Shown: in pieces, positions 1-6,466 of the stretch
Position numbering within the stretch: position 1 is the stretch's first letter
How the letters are laid out: each line of letters opens with the position of its first letter
NCBI GenBank assembly: GCA_024695225.1
Contig: JAILIO010000252.1
Location: 1 to 7,872, forward strand
DNA: 7,872 bases
Reading direction: 5' to 3'
Origin: Lachnospiraceae bacterium
GTDB taxonomy: Bacteria; Bacillota; Clostridia; Lachnospirales; Lachnospiraceae
Program-made: the position numbers and the translations under genes
Notes under the pieces: generated by a model
What the model saw: only the letters and a program-made list of their open reading frames with translations
Database searches by the model: none
What the model was told of the DNA's origin: nothing

Positions 1-133
1 TCAGGCTACGATTTCGCTATCCCTTCTTCTCGCCTACATCTCACGATGTATACCTTGGGAGTTGCTATGGGGTTCGTCGGCAACTACGCCCCTTGTGGAC
101 TTTCACCACAGACTGACGGCATGCCCGTCATAC
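1..133 (-). mobile_element. 5' end (domain I) of a group IIC-type self-splicing intron, cut by the window edge
   Basis: Read on the minus strand from 133 leftward, this stretch starts GTATG, close to the group II 5' consensus GTGYG, and continues with features I recognise from the start of group IIC introns such as the Oceanobacillus iheyensis one. These are a short stem with loop GCATG (GACGG/CCGTC, plus 115-129), the CAGTCT block, a GTGG/CCAC hairpin containing GTGAAAGTCC, a GGGG...CCCC pair followed by ATAGCAA, and a perfect 6-bp hairpin with a GTGA (GNRA-type) tetraloop at 35-50, then GAAGGGATAGCGAAA. The family match is from memory, not from an alignment. The start sits directly against the U tract of an intrinsic terminator, the insertion preference known for class C introns. 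Position 3 of the intron is A instead of the usual G. The remaining domains and any reverse transcriptase lie off the left edge, so completeness cannot be judged. No protein-coding gene is supported here. Confidence 0.8.
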
Positions 134-166
134 AAAAAGACCGCCCGAGGAACCCCCCGGGCGATC
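134..166 (-). terminator. Intrinsic terminator of the binding-protein gene
   Basis: On the minus strand a 12-bp stem (plus 155-166 with 139-150, including T-G and G-T wobbles) closes a GGTT tetraloop (151-154) and is followed at once by five U residues (138-134). It starts 31 nt after the TGA stop of the binding-protein gene, so it should end transcripts from both the operon and the internal promoter. A group II intron end begins at the next base, so the U tract is limited to these five bases. Confidence 0.93.
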
Positions 167-197
167 CGCAGATCATTTCTTAAATTTCAGGTTCTGA

Positions 198-1373
198 TCA
201 ATAAACCTTTGACCATTCTTCGATGTTTGAAGGATCGAATTTGAAAGGAGGTCCAAGGATGATCTCGCTTCCTGTTCCGTCTGCAAGAGCCTTGATGGTG
301 TAAGGAGAAGACTCAAGGTCTCCGGCTTCGAAGGTCTCGCCTTCTGCACCTGTGATGGTTCCATCTACAAGAGCGATGGAGGTGTAAGCAGCAAGCTTAC
401 CAAGGTCGATGGGATTCCAAAGGAACATGTAAGGGCATGAATGTGCATCGTCATCGCCGATGTACTCAGCCATCTCTGAAGGAAGGCCAAGGCCTGTAAG
501 CTTCACAGATGAACCCTGATCCTGAAGAACCTTTGCGGCAGCTGCGATACCAACTGTGGTGGGAGAGCAGATAACCTTAAGGTCAGGATAGTTCTGAAGC
601 AGAGCCTGTGTCTGGTCTGTTGACTTCTGAGGCTCGTCATCGCCGTAAGCAACTTCTACGCACTCAAGCTTGGAATACTTCTCATCACTCTTGGTGATCT
701 CTTCCATAGCTGCGATCCATGCATTCTGGTTTGTAGCCTGTGATGTTGCGGAAAGGATAGCATACTGGCCCTCGCCGCCTGTCAGATCATAAACAGCGTC
801 GAGAAGAGCCTGGCCAACCTCGGTAACACCGGCCTGGTTGCAGAATGTAAGACGTGCTTCGGGAGTGACATCGGAATCAAGGGTAATTACCTTGATGCCA
901 GCATCCTTTGCTTCTGTAAGAGCAGCTGTAAGAGCATTTGCGTCATTTGCTGCGATAGCGATGGAATCCACGCCCTGAGAGATCAGAGACTGGATAACTG
1001 CGATCTGAGCATCAGCTGTTGCTGCTTCGGGATGCTGTACGATGCAGGTGCCGCCCTCAGCTTCGATGGTCTCCTGGAAACCGGAAGCCTCTCTCTCGTT
1101 GTAAGGGTTTCCTGCTGACTTTGTTACGATCGCATAGGTGTGTCCGGCTGCGCCTGAACCACCCTCTGCGGGTGCTGCTGATTTTGCAGGTGCTGCTGAC
1201 TCTGCGGGAGCTGCGCTTTCTGCAGGTGCTGCTGACTCTGCAGGTGCTGCGCTCTCAACTGCGGGAGCTGCGCTTTCTGCAGGTGCTGTGGTTGTTGCGG
1301 CAGAACCACAGCCGGCCAGAAGGGCGCCTGTGAGAACTGCTGCCAGCATTGCGCTGACTGTCTTCTTTTTCAT
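198..1373 (-). CDS. rhaS: Rhamnose ABC transporter substrate-binding lipoprotein (CUT2 / periplasmic-binding-protein-like family)
   Basis: This 391-aa extracellular lipoprotein should bind L-rhamnose and deliver it to the permease pair. It begins with a basic stretch and hydrophobic signal peptide ending in a lipobox LLAGC, which places the lipidated cysteine at residue 22. Residues about 30-69 form a linker of six AESAAP-like units. The type I sugar-binding fold starts near residue 79 (YAIVTKSAGNPYN) and includes GVDSIAIAANDAN (about 134-146) and VITLDSDV (162-169), as in RbsB, LsrB and RhaS proteins. The ATG at 1373 is preferred because AAAGGAGG lies just ahead of it and the signal peptide then starts correctly. 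An in-frame GTG at 1418 would add 15 residues, lies in a leader hairpin and lacks a ribosome site. The rhamnose assignment rests on the adjacent rhaA and rhaB; an AI-2 (LsrB-like) ligand is less likely. The symbol follows the Rhizobium rha transporter; E. coli rhaS is an unrelated regulator. Confidence 0.88.
   Translation of the reverse strand: MKKKTVSAMLAAVLTGALLAGCGSAATTTAPAESAAPAVESAAPAESAAPAESAAPAESAAPAKSAAPAEGGSGAAGHTYAIVTKSAGNPYNEREASGFQETIEAEGGTCIVQHPEAATADAQIAVIQSLISQGVDSIAIAANDANALTAALTEAKDAGIKVITLDSDVTPEARLTFCNQAGVTEVGQALLDAVYDLTGGEGQYAILSATSQATNQNAWIAAMEEITKSDEKYSKLECVEVAYGDDEPQKSTDQTQALLQNYPDLKVICSPTTVGIAAAAKVLQDQGSSVKLTGLGLPSEMAEYIGDDDAHSCPYMFLWNPIDLGKLAAYTSIALVDGTITGAEGETFEAGDLESSPYTIKALADGTGSEIILGPPFKFDPSNIEEWSKVY
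1170..1280 (-). repeat. Six degenerate 18-bp tandem repeats encoding the AESAAP linker
   Basis: Codons for residues 32-68 of the binding protein form six successive units: AESAAP, AVESAAP (one extra Val codon), AESAAP three times, then AKSAAP. The units vary at synonymous positions (TCTGCAGGTGCTGC against TCTGCGGGAGCTGC), so they are not a fresh perfect duplication. The product is a flexible spacer between the lipid anchor and the sugar-binding domain, common in Gram-positive lipoproteins. Unit number could vary between strains. Confidence 0.85.
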
Positions 1374-1498
1374 AATTCCTCCTTTACTACTACAACTTGT
1401 TGCTGTATTACTGAACACCCTTGCGGGTGGATCAGCCCTGTTACCCGGCGCGTCCGGACTGCCATGTCCGCTTCTTTCGCGCTTCTATCTTTCAGACG
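1374..1498 (-). promoter_or_regulatory. Structured 5' leader of the binding-protein mRNA
   Basis: About 125 nt separate the predicted transcription start from the ATG. On the minus strand I see a first long hairpin: outer stem GCGCG/CGCGC (1478-1482 with 1448-1452), an asymmetric internal loop, then inner stem CGGAC/GTCCG closing a 6-nt loop (1455-1470). A second hairpin follows at 1411-1435: CTGA/TCAG, a small internal loop, then CACCC/GGGTG closing a GCAA tetraloop. CGGGT (1443-1447) could instead pair with ACCCG (1424-1428), which would break the second hairpin. The leader ends with AAAGGAGG ahead of the ATG. It does not match a riboswitch class I recognise. It may act in mRNA stability or attenuation; this is inference. 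Confidence 0.5.
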
Positions 1499-1504
1499 TG
1501 CTGC

Positions 1505-1533
1505 ATTATACACTTTTTTTTCAAAACGGTCTA
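1505..1533 (-). promoter_or_regulatory. Sigma-A/sigma-70-type promoter for the binding-protein gene
   Basis: On the minus strand a perfect -10 box TATAAT (plus 1505-1510) lies 17 bp downstream of TAGACC (1528-1533), which matches 4 of 6 positions of TTGACA. The spacer contains an A8 run. It lies in the gap between the second permease and the binding-protein gene and points at the latter, with transcription expected to start near 1498. A separate promoter would let the binding protein be made in excess over the membrane components, a familiar arrangement for ABC importers. Confidence 0.75.
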
Positions 1534-1543
1534 CACAAAACAC

Positions 1544-1561
1544 ACAATTTTAACAATTTTA
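1544..1561 (-). repeat. Perfect 9-bp tandem repeat upstream of the internal promoter
   Basis: Two exact back-to-back copies of TAAAATTGT (minus strand; plus 1544-1552 and 1553-1561) begin with the stop codon of the second permease gene. They lie about 10 bp upstream of the -35 box, at roughly -46 to -63 from the predicted start. This position suits an activator half-site pair or an A/T-rich UP element for RNA polymerase. Chance in A/T-rich DNA is also possible. Confidence 0.4.
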
Positions 1562-2566
1562 TACTGCTTTCCTCTTCTTGTTTTTCGTGATGGCCGCAGA
1601 AATAGCAGGTATCAGCACGGATACTATGAGCATAGCTCCTATAACCACCAGGATGACCTGGGTGTTGATATTCCTCTGTCCCAGGGCGATCCTCAGGCAG
1701 ACTATGACAAAAGCCGCGATAAATCCGCCGATCAGGTTTCCCTTGCCTCCCGTGGTGGCTATGCCGCCAAAGACGCACATGGCGATGACTTCCATCTCAA
1801 ATCCGTTGCCTGTTGTGGTGTTTGCGCCGTACAGTGAAGCCAGAAGGAACAGCCCGCAGACTCCTGCCAGGAATCCCAGAAGGGCATAGCAGATGAACCT
1901 GCATTTCTGAACAGCGATGCCCGCATAGTAGGCGGCAGTCCTGTTGGAACCTATGGCATACAGTTTCCTTCCGAAAGTGCTCCTGTTTGCTATGGTGATG
2001 AATATCACCGCAGCTATGATCACAAAGAAAAATGAAAGCGGAAAAGGTCCGATCTTCTTGCTCATGGCGATGAGTCCGCTCTGATCCTTCATGGAAACGG
2101 AACCTCCGGAACCCAAAGACACCTCAGCGATGCCGCGGAAAATGATCTGTGTTCCCAGGGTCACTATCATAGTGGGAAGTTCAGTGAATTTGGTGGCTAT
2201 AAGTCCGTTCAGCATGCCGCACAGAAGTCCCACTATCATGGGTACGAAGATCACCACAGCGAAGGGTGCCCCTCCATTTCCCGCAAAACACGCCATGGTA
2301 GCCGAAAGACACACAATGGATCCCACGGATATGTCTATATCTCCCAGTATCAATATGTAGCCCATGCCGAAGAGCATGAATATCTCGGCCAGGTACTTGG
2401 GCATTTCCCTGAGCACATTTACCGCATTGTAGTTGTCAGATATCACCAGTCCGAAGATCTGGACGCCGATGAGTACCAGCACCAGCGCGCCTTCCCAGGT
2501 CAGCAGCCTGTCTTTAAGGCTGACTGCCTTTGAGGCGGATATTTCTCTTCCCGATTTTCCTGCCAT
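1559..2566 (-). CDS. rhaQ: Sugar ABC transporter permease (RbsC/RhaQ-type, CUT2 family)
   Basis: This 335-aa integral membrane protein is the second of two permeases that should form the rhamnose channel. After about 25 polar residues, hydrophobic segments run from about residue 26 to 325, with a short basic tail (KNKKRKAV) that fits an inside C-terminus. Family marks are GDIDIS (75-80), the cytoplasmic coupling loop GRKLYAIGSNRTAAYYAGI (199-217) that contacts the ATPase, and GGIATTGGKGN (267-277). The length is typical. The ATG at 2566 lies 1 nt after the stop of the preceding permease and is served by a GGAGGGA site inside that gene, so translation is probably coupled. The two permeases differ enough to be a heterodimer rather than a recent duplication. 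The symbol follows the Rhizobium order (ATPase, P, Q); the rhamnose assignment comes from context. Confidence 0.87.
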   Translation of the reverse strand: MAGKSGREISASKAVSLKDRLLTWEGALVLVLIGVQIFGLVISDNYNAVNVLREMPKYLAEIFMLFGMGYILILGDIDISVGSIVCLSATMACFAGNGGAPFAVVIFVPMIVGLLCGMLNGLIATKFTELPTMIVTLGTQIIFRGIAEVSLGSGGSVSMKDQSGLIAMSKKIGPFPLSFFFVIIAAVIFITIANRSTFGRKLYAIGSNRTAAYYAGIAVQKCRFICYALLGFLAGVCGLFLLASLYGANTTTGNGFEMEVIAMCVFGGIATTGGKGNLIGGFIAAFVIVCLRIALGQRNINTQVILVVIGAMLIVSVLIPAISAAITKNKKRKAV

Positions 2567-2567
2567 A

Positions 2568-3548
2568 TCAGATCTCCCTCCTCATCAGATTCTGTCTGTC
2601 CATTGCGCGCTGTGTCAGGACATTCAGTATGACCACCGCCAGGATGATGATACCTTTGACCAGGTTCTGTGCAATGGAATCTATGCCTACCAGAGGGAGT
2701 GCCTTGGCTATGATGGCTATTATCAAAGCTCCCAGGAATGTACCCACCACGGAGCCTCTGCCTCCGCTCATGCTGACGCCTCCGATAACGCAGGCCGCTA
2801 TGACATCCATTTCCTTGCCGTACTGCATGTTGGGCTGGGCTGAAGCGTAGATCGAAACGGAGAGGACTCCGGAAAGTCCTGCCAGCAGACCCATGATCAT
2901 ATAGACCGATGTAACGGTGGCTGCCACGTTTATACCGGATATCTCAGCGGCTTCGGCATTGCTTCCCACCGCGTAGATCCGGCGTCCGAACCTGGTCCAT
3001 TTCATGACTATGAAAAAGATCACATAAGTTATTATCAGTATAATGTAAGGTCCCGGCGCGCCGTCCTTTCCGAAATCGGAAAAGCCCGCCACATCCTGTC
3101 CGGAGGCCCATGCGTTGTTTGATATGACGTAGGCCATGCCCCTCCAGATGTACATGAAGCCCATGGTACAGATGATGGGGGCCACATGGCCTCTGGAGAT
3201 TATGGTGCCGTTCAGGAATCCGCAGAACAGCCCGATGGCCGCTCCTATGACAAACAGCAGAAATGTGTTGTGAAGTACATCATATTTTTGCAGCAGTCCT
3301 ATGGTCATTCCCGAAAAAGCCAGGATGGAAGTGATGGAGATATCTATCCCGGCGGTCAGCATAACGCAGAGCATCCCAAGAGCCATCATCAATGTCAGGG
3401 CATTGTTCAGGAATATCTGCCTGATATTGGTAAATGACAGGAACGCAGGGTTCATGACCGAAATGACTATGAGAAGCACCACGAGCACGATCACAAGGCT
3501 GGCTTCTCTCGAACCTGTGAGCTTTTTAAACAATGATTTCTTTTCCAT
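2568..3548 (-). CDS. rhaP: Sugar ABC transporter permease (RbsC/RhaP-type, CUT2 family)
   Basis: This 326-aa integral membrane protein is the first permease of the importer. Hydrophobic segments include about 18-36, 49-69, 93-115, 167-183, 210-235, 249-282 and 298-312. Family marks are TAGIDIS (65-71), the coupling loop GRRIYAVGSNAEAAEISGI (188-206) and GGVSMSGGRGS (256-266). The C-terminus is basic (MRREI). Its ATG overlaps the ATPase stop by one base (TGATG). An 11-base perfect Shine-Dalgarno, AAAGGAGGTGA (plus 3556-3566), lies inside the end of the ATPase gene 7 nt ahead, so this start is well supported. It should pair with the next permease and dock on the ATPase. Sequence alone does not separate ribose, AI-2 and rhamnose permeases; rhamnose is inferred from the adjacent rhaA and rhaB. 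Confidence 0.88.
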   Translation of the reverse strand: MEKKSLFKKLTGSREASLVIVLVVLLIVISVMNPAFLSFTNIRQIFLNNALTLMMALGMLCVMLTAGIDISITSILAFSGMTIGLLQKYDVLHNTFLLFVIGAAIGLFCGFLNGTIISRGHVAPIICTMGFMYIWRGMAYVISNNAWASGQDVAGFSDFGKDGAPGPYIILIITYVIFFIVMKWTRFGRRIYAVGSNAEAAEISGINVAATVTSVYMIMGLLAGLSGVLSVSIYASAQPNMQYGKEMDVIAACVIGGVSMSGGRGSVVGTFLGALIIAIIAKALPLVGIDSIAQNLVKGIIILAVVILNVLTQRAMDRQNLMRREI

Positions 3549-5074
3549 CAGGCGCTCACCTCCTTTGATTCAGCCATGGCCAGTTCCAGTATCCTCTCCT
3601 GGGTGGCTTCGTTCCTCTCAAGACATCCCGTCATCCTGCCGGAACACATGACATAGATCCTGTCGCACATTCCGATGATCTCAGGCATCTCGGAGGAGAT
3701 CATGACGATGGCGAAGCCTTTCTTGGCAAGGTCCACCATTATGCTGTAGATCTCGGCTTTGGCTCCCACGTCTATACCCTTTGTGGGCTCGTCCATGATG
3801 ATGACCTTCATACCCTTGACACCGTCTTCCGCCAGAGCCTTTGCCACCACCACCTTCTGCTGATTGCCGCCGGAAAGCGAATTGGCGGGCTGGAATATGG
3901 TCACAGCCTTTGTATCCACATCCTCCAGGTATTTCTTGGATATCTCACGTTCTTTTGCCTCGTTGTTCATGCCATTTTTGGCCACATCTTCCTGGATGGG
4001 AAGTGTCACATTTCTCCCAAGCCCCCAGGTGAGTATGAGACCTTCCTTCTGTCTGTCCTCAGGCAGCAGCACTATGCCGGCATCCATTGCAGTCTTGGGG
4101 TTCACGGGATTGAACTCCTTGCCGTTCAAAAGGATCCTGCCTGTGTCCGCCTGGGTGATGCCGCAGACAGTCTCCATTACCTCCGTCCTGCCTGCTCCCA
4201 CAAGTCCGGTGAGTCCGACGATCTCTCCCGCTCTCACCTCCAGGGAGACGTTCTTGAAGAAACCGGTGCGTGACAGATTCTCCGCCTTCAGGACCACATC
4301 TCCGATCTCCACCTTCTCCTTGGGGTACATATCTTTGATCTCACGTCCCACCATGGCTTTTATCAGGTCTTCATTGGAGATGCCGTTGACATCATATGTG
4401 CCTATATAACGGGAATCCCTGAAGACCGTGACCCGGGAAGCCAGTCTGTACATATCCTCAAACCTGTGGGATATGAAGATGATGGACTTGCCCTCATCTC
4501 TGAGTTTCTCAACTATGCCGTAGAGTTTTTCCGACTCGTTTGCAGTCAGGGAAGCGGTGGGCTCGTCCAGGATTATTATCTTTGCATCCATGGAAAGGGC
4601 TTTCGCGATCTCCACCATCTGCTGCTGCGCAACGGAAAGGGCTCCAACCTCATCTGTGGGCTTAAAGTCCGCATCCAGACGGTCCAGCAGCTCCTGGGCA
4701 TCCGCATTCATCTGTTTCCACTGGATCATACGGCCGCTCAGCTTTTCGTGCCCCATGAATATATTCTCAGTCACAGACAGGGTGGGGTAGGAAGTGGGAT
4801 GCTGGTAAACCGCTGCGATACCTGCTTCCTGCGCGTCTTTAGGTCCCCTGAAGCGGACTTCCTTCCCCTCCAGGAACATCTTCCCTTCCTCCGCCGCATG
4901 AACGCCTGTGATAACTTTTATAAATGTGGACTTCCCGGCACCATTCTCCCCCATAAGAGCGTGTATCTCACCCTTTCTGAGATTGAAGTGAACGCCGTCG
5001 AGAGCCTTCACGCCGGGGAAGATCTTTGTAATATCCTTAAGTTCCAGGATAGTATCACCATTGTTCTCTGCCAT
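3548..5074 (-). CDS. rhaT: Sugar ABC transporter ATP-binding protein with two ABC domains (RbsA/MglA/RhaT type)
   Basis: This 508-aa cytoplasmic ATPase powers the importer and carries two fused nucleotide-binding domains, as usual for CUT2 sugar transporters. Domain 1: Walker A GENGAGKST (42-50), Q-loop glutamine 91, signature LSVAQ (146-150), Walker B IIILDEP (166-172), switch histidine 203. Domain 2: GLVGAGRTE (290-298) in place of Walker A, lacking the catalytic lysine, then an intact signature LSGGNQQKV (400-408) and Walker B VIIMDEP (424-430). The degenerate second Walker A is normal for this family and implies one main hydrolytic site. The ATG at 5074 is 4 nt after the rhaA stop, with AGAGGTG ahead of it inside rhaA. 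The symbol follows Rhizobium; E. coli rhaT is an unrelated symporter. Rhamnose as substrate comes from context. Confidence 0.9.
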   Translation of the reverse strand: MAENNGDTILELKDITKIFPGVKALDGVHFNLRKGEIHALMGENGAGKSTFIKVITGVHAAEEGKMFLEGKEVRFRGPKDAQEAGIAAVYQHPTSYPTLSVTENIFMGHEKLSGRMIQWKQMNADAQELLDRLDADFKPTDEVGALSVAQQQMVEIAKALSMDAKIIILDEPTASLTANESEKLYGIVEKLRDEGKSIIFISHRFEDMYRLASRVTVFRDSRYIGTYDVNGISNEDLIKAMVGREIKDMYPKEKVEIGDVVLKAENLSRTGFFKNVSLEVRAGEIVGLTGLVGAGRTEVMETVCGITQADTGRILLNGKEFNPVNPKTAMDAGIVLLPEDRQKEGLILTWGLGRNVTLPIQEDVAKNGMNNEAKEREISKKYLEDVDTKAVTIFQPANSLSGGNQQKVVVAKALAEDGVKGMKVIIMDEPTKGIDVGAKAEIYSIMVDLAKKGFAIVMISSEMPEIIGMCDRIYVMCSGRMTGCLERNEATQERILELAMAESKEVSA

Positions 5075-5078
5075 ATCT

Positions 5079-6332
5079 TCACCTCTTACTCAAGACTTCA
5101 GCTTCGTATTTCTCTACCTCTCCGAACCACTTTCCATCCTCGGGAACATTACAGTGCCTGCAGTACTCGTTCCACACATCCCCGAAAGGAAGGGTCTTCA
5201 TTTCTTCCTGGATGTTCAGAAGCTTTGTGAAATTGCTGCCATCCTGCAGTGACTTAAGTTCATCCATGGGCTGCAGAAGAGCGAAGAGCAGGGCCTTCTG
5301 AGTGTTCCTGAAGCCGGAAGCCCAGGCTGCCACCCTGTTGATGGATGCGTCGAAGTAATCGAGAGCCATGTGAACCTTTCCTTCAAGGCCGCCGCAGCGC
5401 ACTATCTCACGGGCGATCTCCCTGGTCTCGTCGTCAAATATGACCACATGGTCGGAATCCCATCTCACAGGCCTTGTGATGTGAAGGGCAATCTCAGGGA
5501 AGAATGTGAGAAGGGATGATATCTTGTCTGACACCATCTCTGTGGGGTGATAATGTCCGTTGTCCATGAGAGGTATGCACTTGTCCATCCTGGAAGCCGC
5601 ATAGAGCAGGGCAAATTCCGCGCTGCCTGCGGTGTAGCTCTCAACCCCGATGCCGAAGACCTTGGACTCAACACAGGGCTTGACCTTGTTGAAATCGTAA
5701 GGTTCTGCAAGGATGGCGTCGATGGAATCCCTGTATCTCTCGCGGGGTCCCTTGCGGTCTCCGGGGATGTCCTTGAAGCCGTCGCCGGTCCAGATGTTCA
5801 TTACGCACAGGTCGTTCAGCTGTTCCGCAATGTAATTGGATATCCTGATGCTGGCCTTTCCATGTTCGATCCAGAAATCGCGGGTGTCCTTATTTGCAGA
5901 AGAAAGTGTGAGGGGATCGCACTTTTCATGTGAGAAATATGTGGGGTTGAAATCGCATCCGATGTGCTTTTCACGGCAATAATCGACCCACTTCTGAAAA
6001 TGTTTGGGCTCCAGTTTGTCCCTGTCTGCCCAGCTTCCGTCCTCAAAAATAGCATATGAAGCGTGGAGATTCAGTTTCACCTTTCCGGGTACCAGAGACA
6101 TGACCTTGTCTATGTCTGCCATCAGTTCCTCGGGATTCCTGGCCCTTCCGGGATAATTTCCCGTGGTCTGGATGCCGCCTGTAAGAGGCTTGTTGGGATC
6201 CGTGTCAAAGCCTCTGACATCATCACCCTGCCAGCAATGCAGCGAAAGCGGTGCACCCTTCAATGTGTCGATAGCTTTCTGTGCGTCAATGCCGTATTCC
6301 GCGTATCTTTCTTTTGCTTCCTGGTAGCTCAT
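5079..6332 (-). CDS. rhaA: L-rhamnose isomerase
   Basis: RhaA converts L-rhamnose to L-rhamnulose, the first intracellular step of the pathway, using divalent metal (Mn2+) in the cytoplasm. The protein is 417 aa, almost the same as E. coli RhaA (419). The N-terminus (APLSLHCWQGDDVRGFD, about 27-43) and the barrel core are characteristic. By comparison with the E. coli enzyme, the likely metal and catalytic ligands are Glu231 (GVESY), Asp257 and His260 (LMDNGH), His284 (ALHIT), Asp292 and Asp294 (RWDSD), and an Asp near 325 (ALDYFDAS); all are present, so it should be active. The ATG at 6332 has AGGGAGG about 6 nt ahead. It follows rhaB after a repeat-bearing gap, and its stop is 4 nt from the transporter ATPase start, which ties uptake and catabolism into one unit. 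Confidence 0.97.
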   Translation of the reverse strand: MSYQEAKERYAEYGIDAQKAIDTLKGAPLSLHCWQGDDVRGFDTDPNKPLTGGIQTTGNYPGRARNPEELMADIDKVMSLVPGKVKLNLHASYAIFEDGSWADRDKLEPKHFQKWVDYCREKHIGCDFNPTYFSHEKCDPLTLSSANKDTRDFWIEHGKASIRISNYIAEQLNDLCVMNIWTGDGFKDIPGDRKGPRERYRDSIDAILAEPYDFNKVKPCVESKVFGIGVESYTAGSAEFALLYAASRMDKCIPLMDNGHYHPTEMVSDKISSLLTFFPEIALHITRPVRWDSDHVVIFDDETREIAREIVRCGGLEGKVHMALDYFDASINRVAAWASGFRNTQKALLFALLQPMDELKSLQDGSNFTKLLNIQEEMKTLPFGDVWNEYCRHCNVPEDGKWFGEVEKYEAEVLSKR

Positions 6333-6445
6333 AGTAACCTCCCTTTATTATGACTTTTTGATTGAACGGTATGTATTGTCCGAAACATCCCTGTCAGGTG
6401 TTTAAACCCCGGGGTTGGACTTTCCGAAACATCCCCGTCAGGTGT
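6333..6445 (-). other. rhaB-rhaA intergenic region
   Basis: These 113 bp hold one full copy and part of a second copy of a 44-bp tandem repeat next to rhaB, then about 46 bp leading to rhaA with an AGGGAGG ribosome site. The small hairpins in the repeat are not followed by a U tract, so I do not call a terminator. A CATAAT hexamer near rhaA has no acceptable -35 box at 17 bp. I therefore expect rhaA to be reached by read-through from rhaB. Confidence 0.6.
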
Positions 6446-6466
6446 TTAAACCCCGGGTTTGAACTC
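6379..6466 (-). repeat. 44-bp tandem duplication covering the 3' end of rhaB and its downstream DNA
   Basis: Two adjacent 44-bp units (6379-6422 and 6423-6466) agree at 40 of 44 positions. The right-hand unit contains the last rhaB codons (for FKPGV) and the TAA stop; the left-hand unit repeats them outside the gene as a decayed copy ending PGV-stop. Each unit carries GTTTAAAC, a palindrome, next to a CCCCGGG core; in the left unit the core extends to the perfect palindrome AACCCCGGGGTT. As RNA each unit forms a stem AAACACCU/GGG-A-UGUUU around a 4-nt loop (6383-6403 and 6427-6447). Two units are too few, and too unlike spacer-separated repeats, to be a CRISPR. Confidence 0.88.

Noticed and set aside
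62..244. 60-codon plus-strand reading frame at the left edge
   Set aside because: It runs antisense across the intron end, the terminator and the end of the binding-protein gene; it has no ribosome site and no recognisable protein features.
1374..1418. Upstream GTG start adding 15 residues to the binding protein
   Set aside because: It would put a non-signal stretch before the basic signal-peptide start, has no Shine-Dalgarno and lies inside a leader hairpin; the ATG at 1373 has AAAGGAGG.
1138..1590. 150-codon plus-strand frame rich in AGAADSAGAA repeats
   Set aside because: It is the antisense reading of the lipoprotein linker repeat and runs through the leader and promoter; its repetitiveness comes from the real gene.
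4179..4205. Inactivating mutation in the second Walker A of the ATPase (GLVGAGRTE, no lysine)
   Set aside because: Loss of the lysine in the second domain is the normal state in ribose/galactose/rhamnose-type tandem ATPases, so it is not a defect.
4466..5230. 254-codon plus-strand frame opposite the ATPase and rhaA
   Set aside because: It spans the junction of two well-supported minus-strand genes and shows no family resemblance or ribosome site.
6333..6445. Terminator or promoter between rhaB and rhaA
   Set aside because: The hairpins there lack a following U tract, and the CATAAT near rhaA has no acceptable -35 box at the right distance.
6379..6466. CRISPR array
   Set aside because: There are only two directly abutting 44-bp units with no spacer, one overlapping coding sequence.
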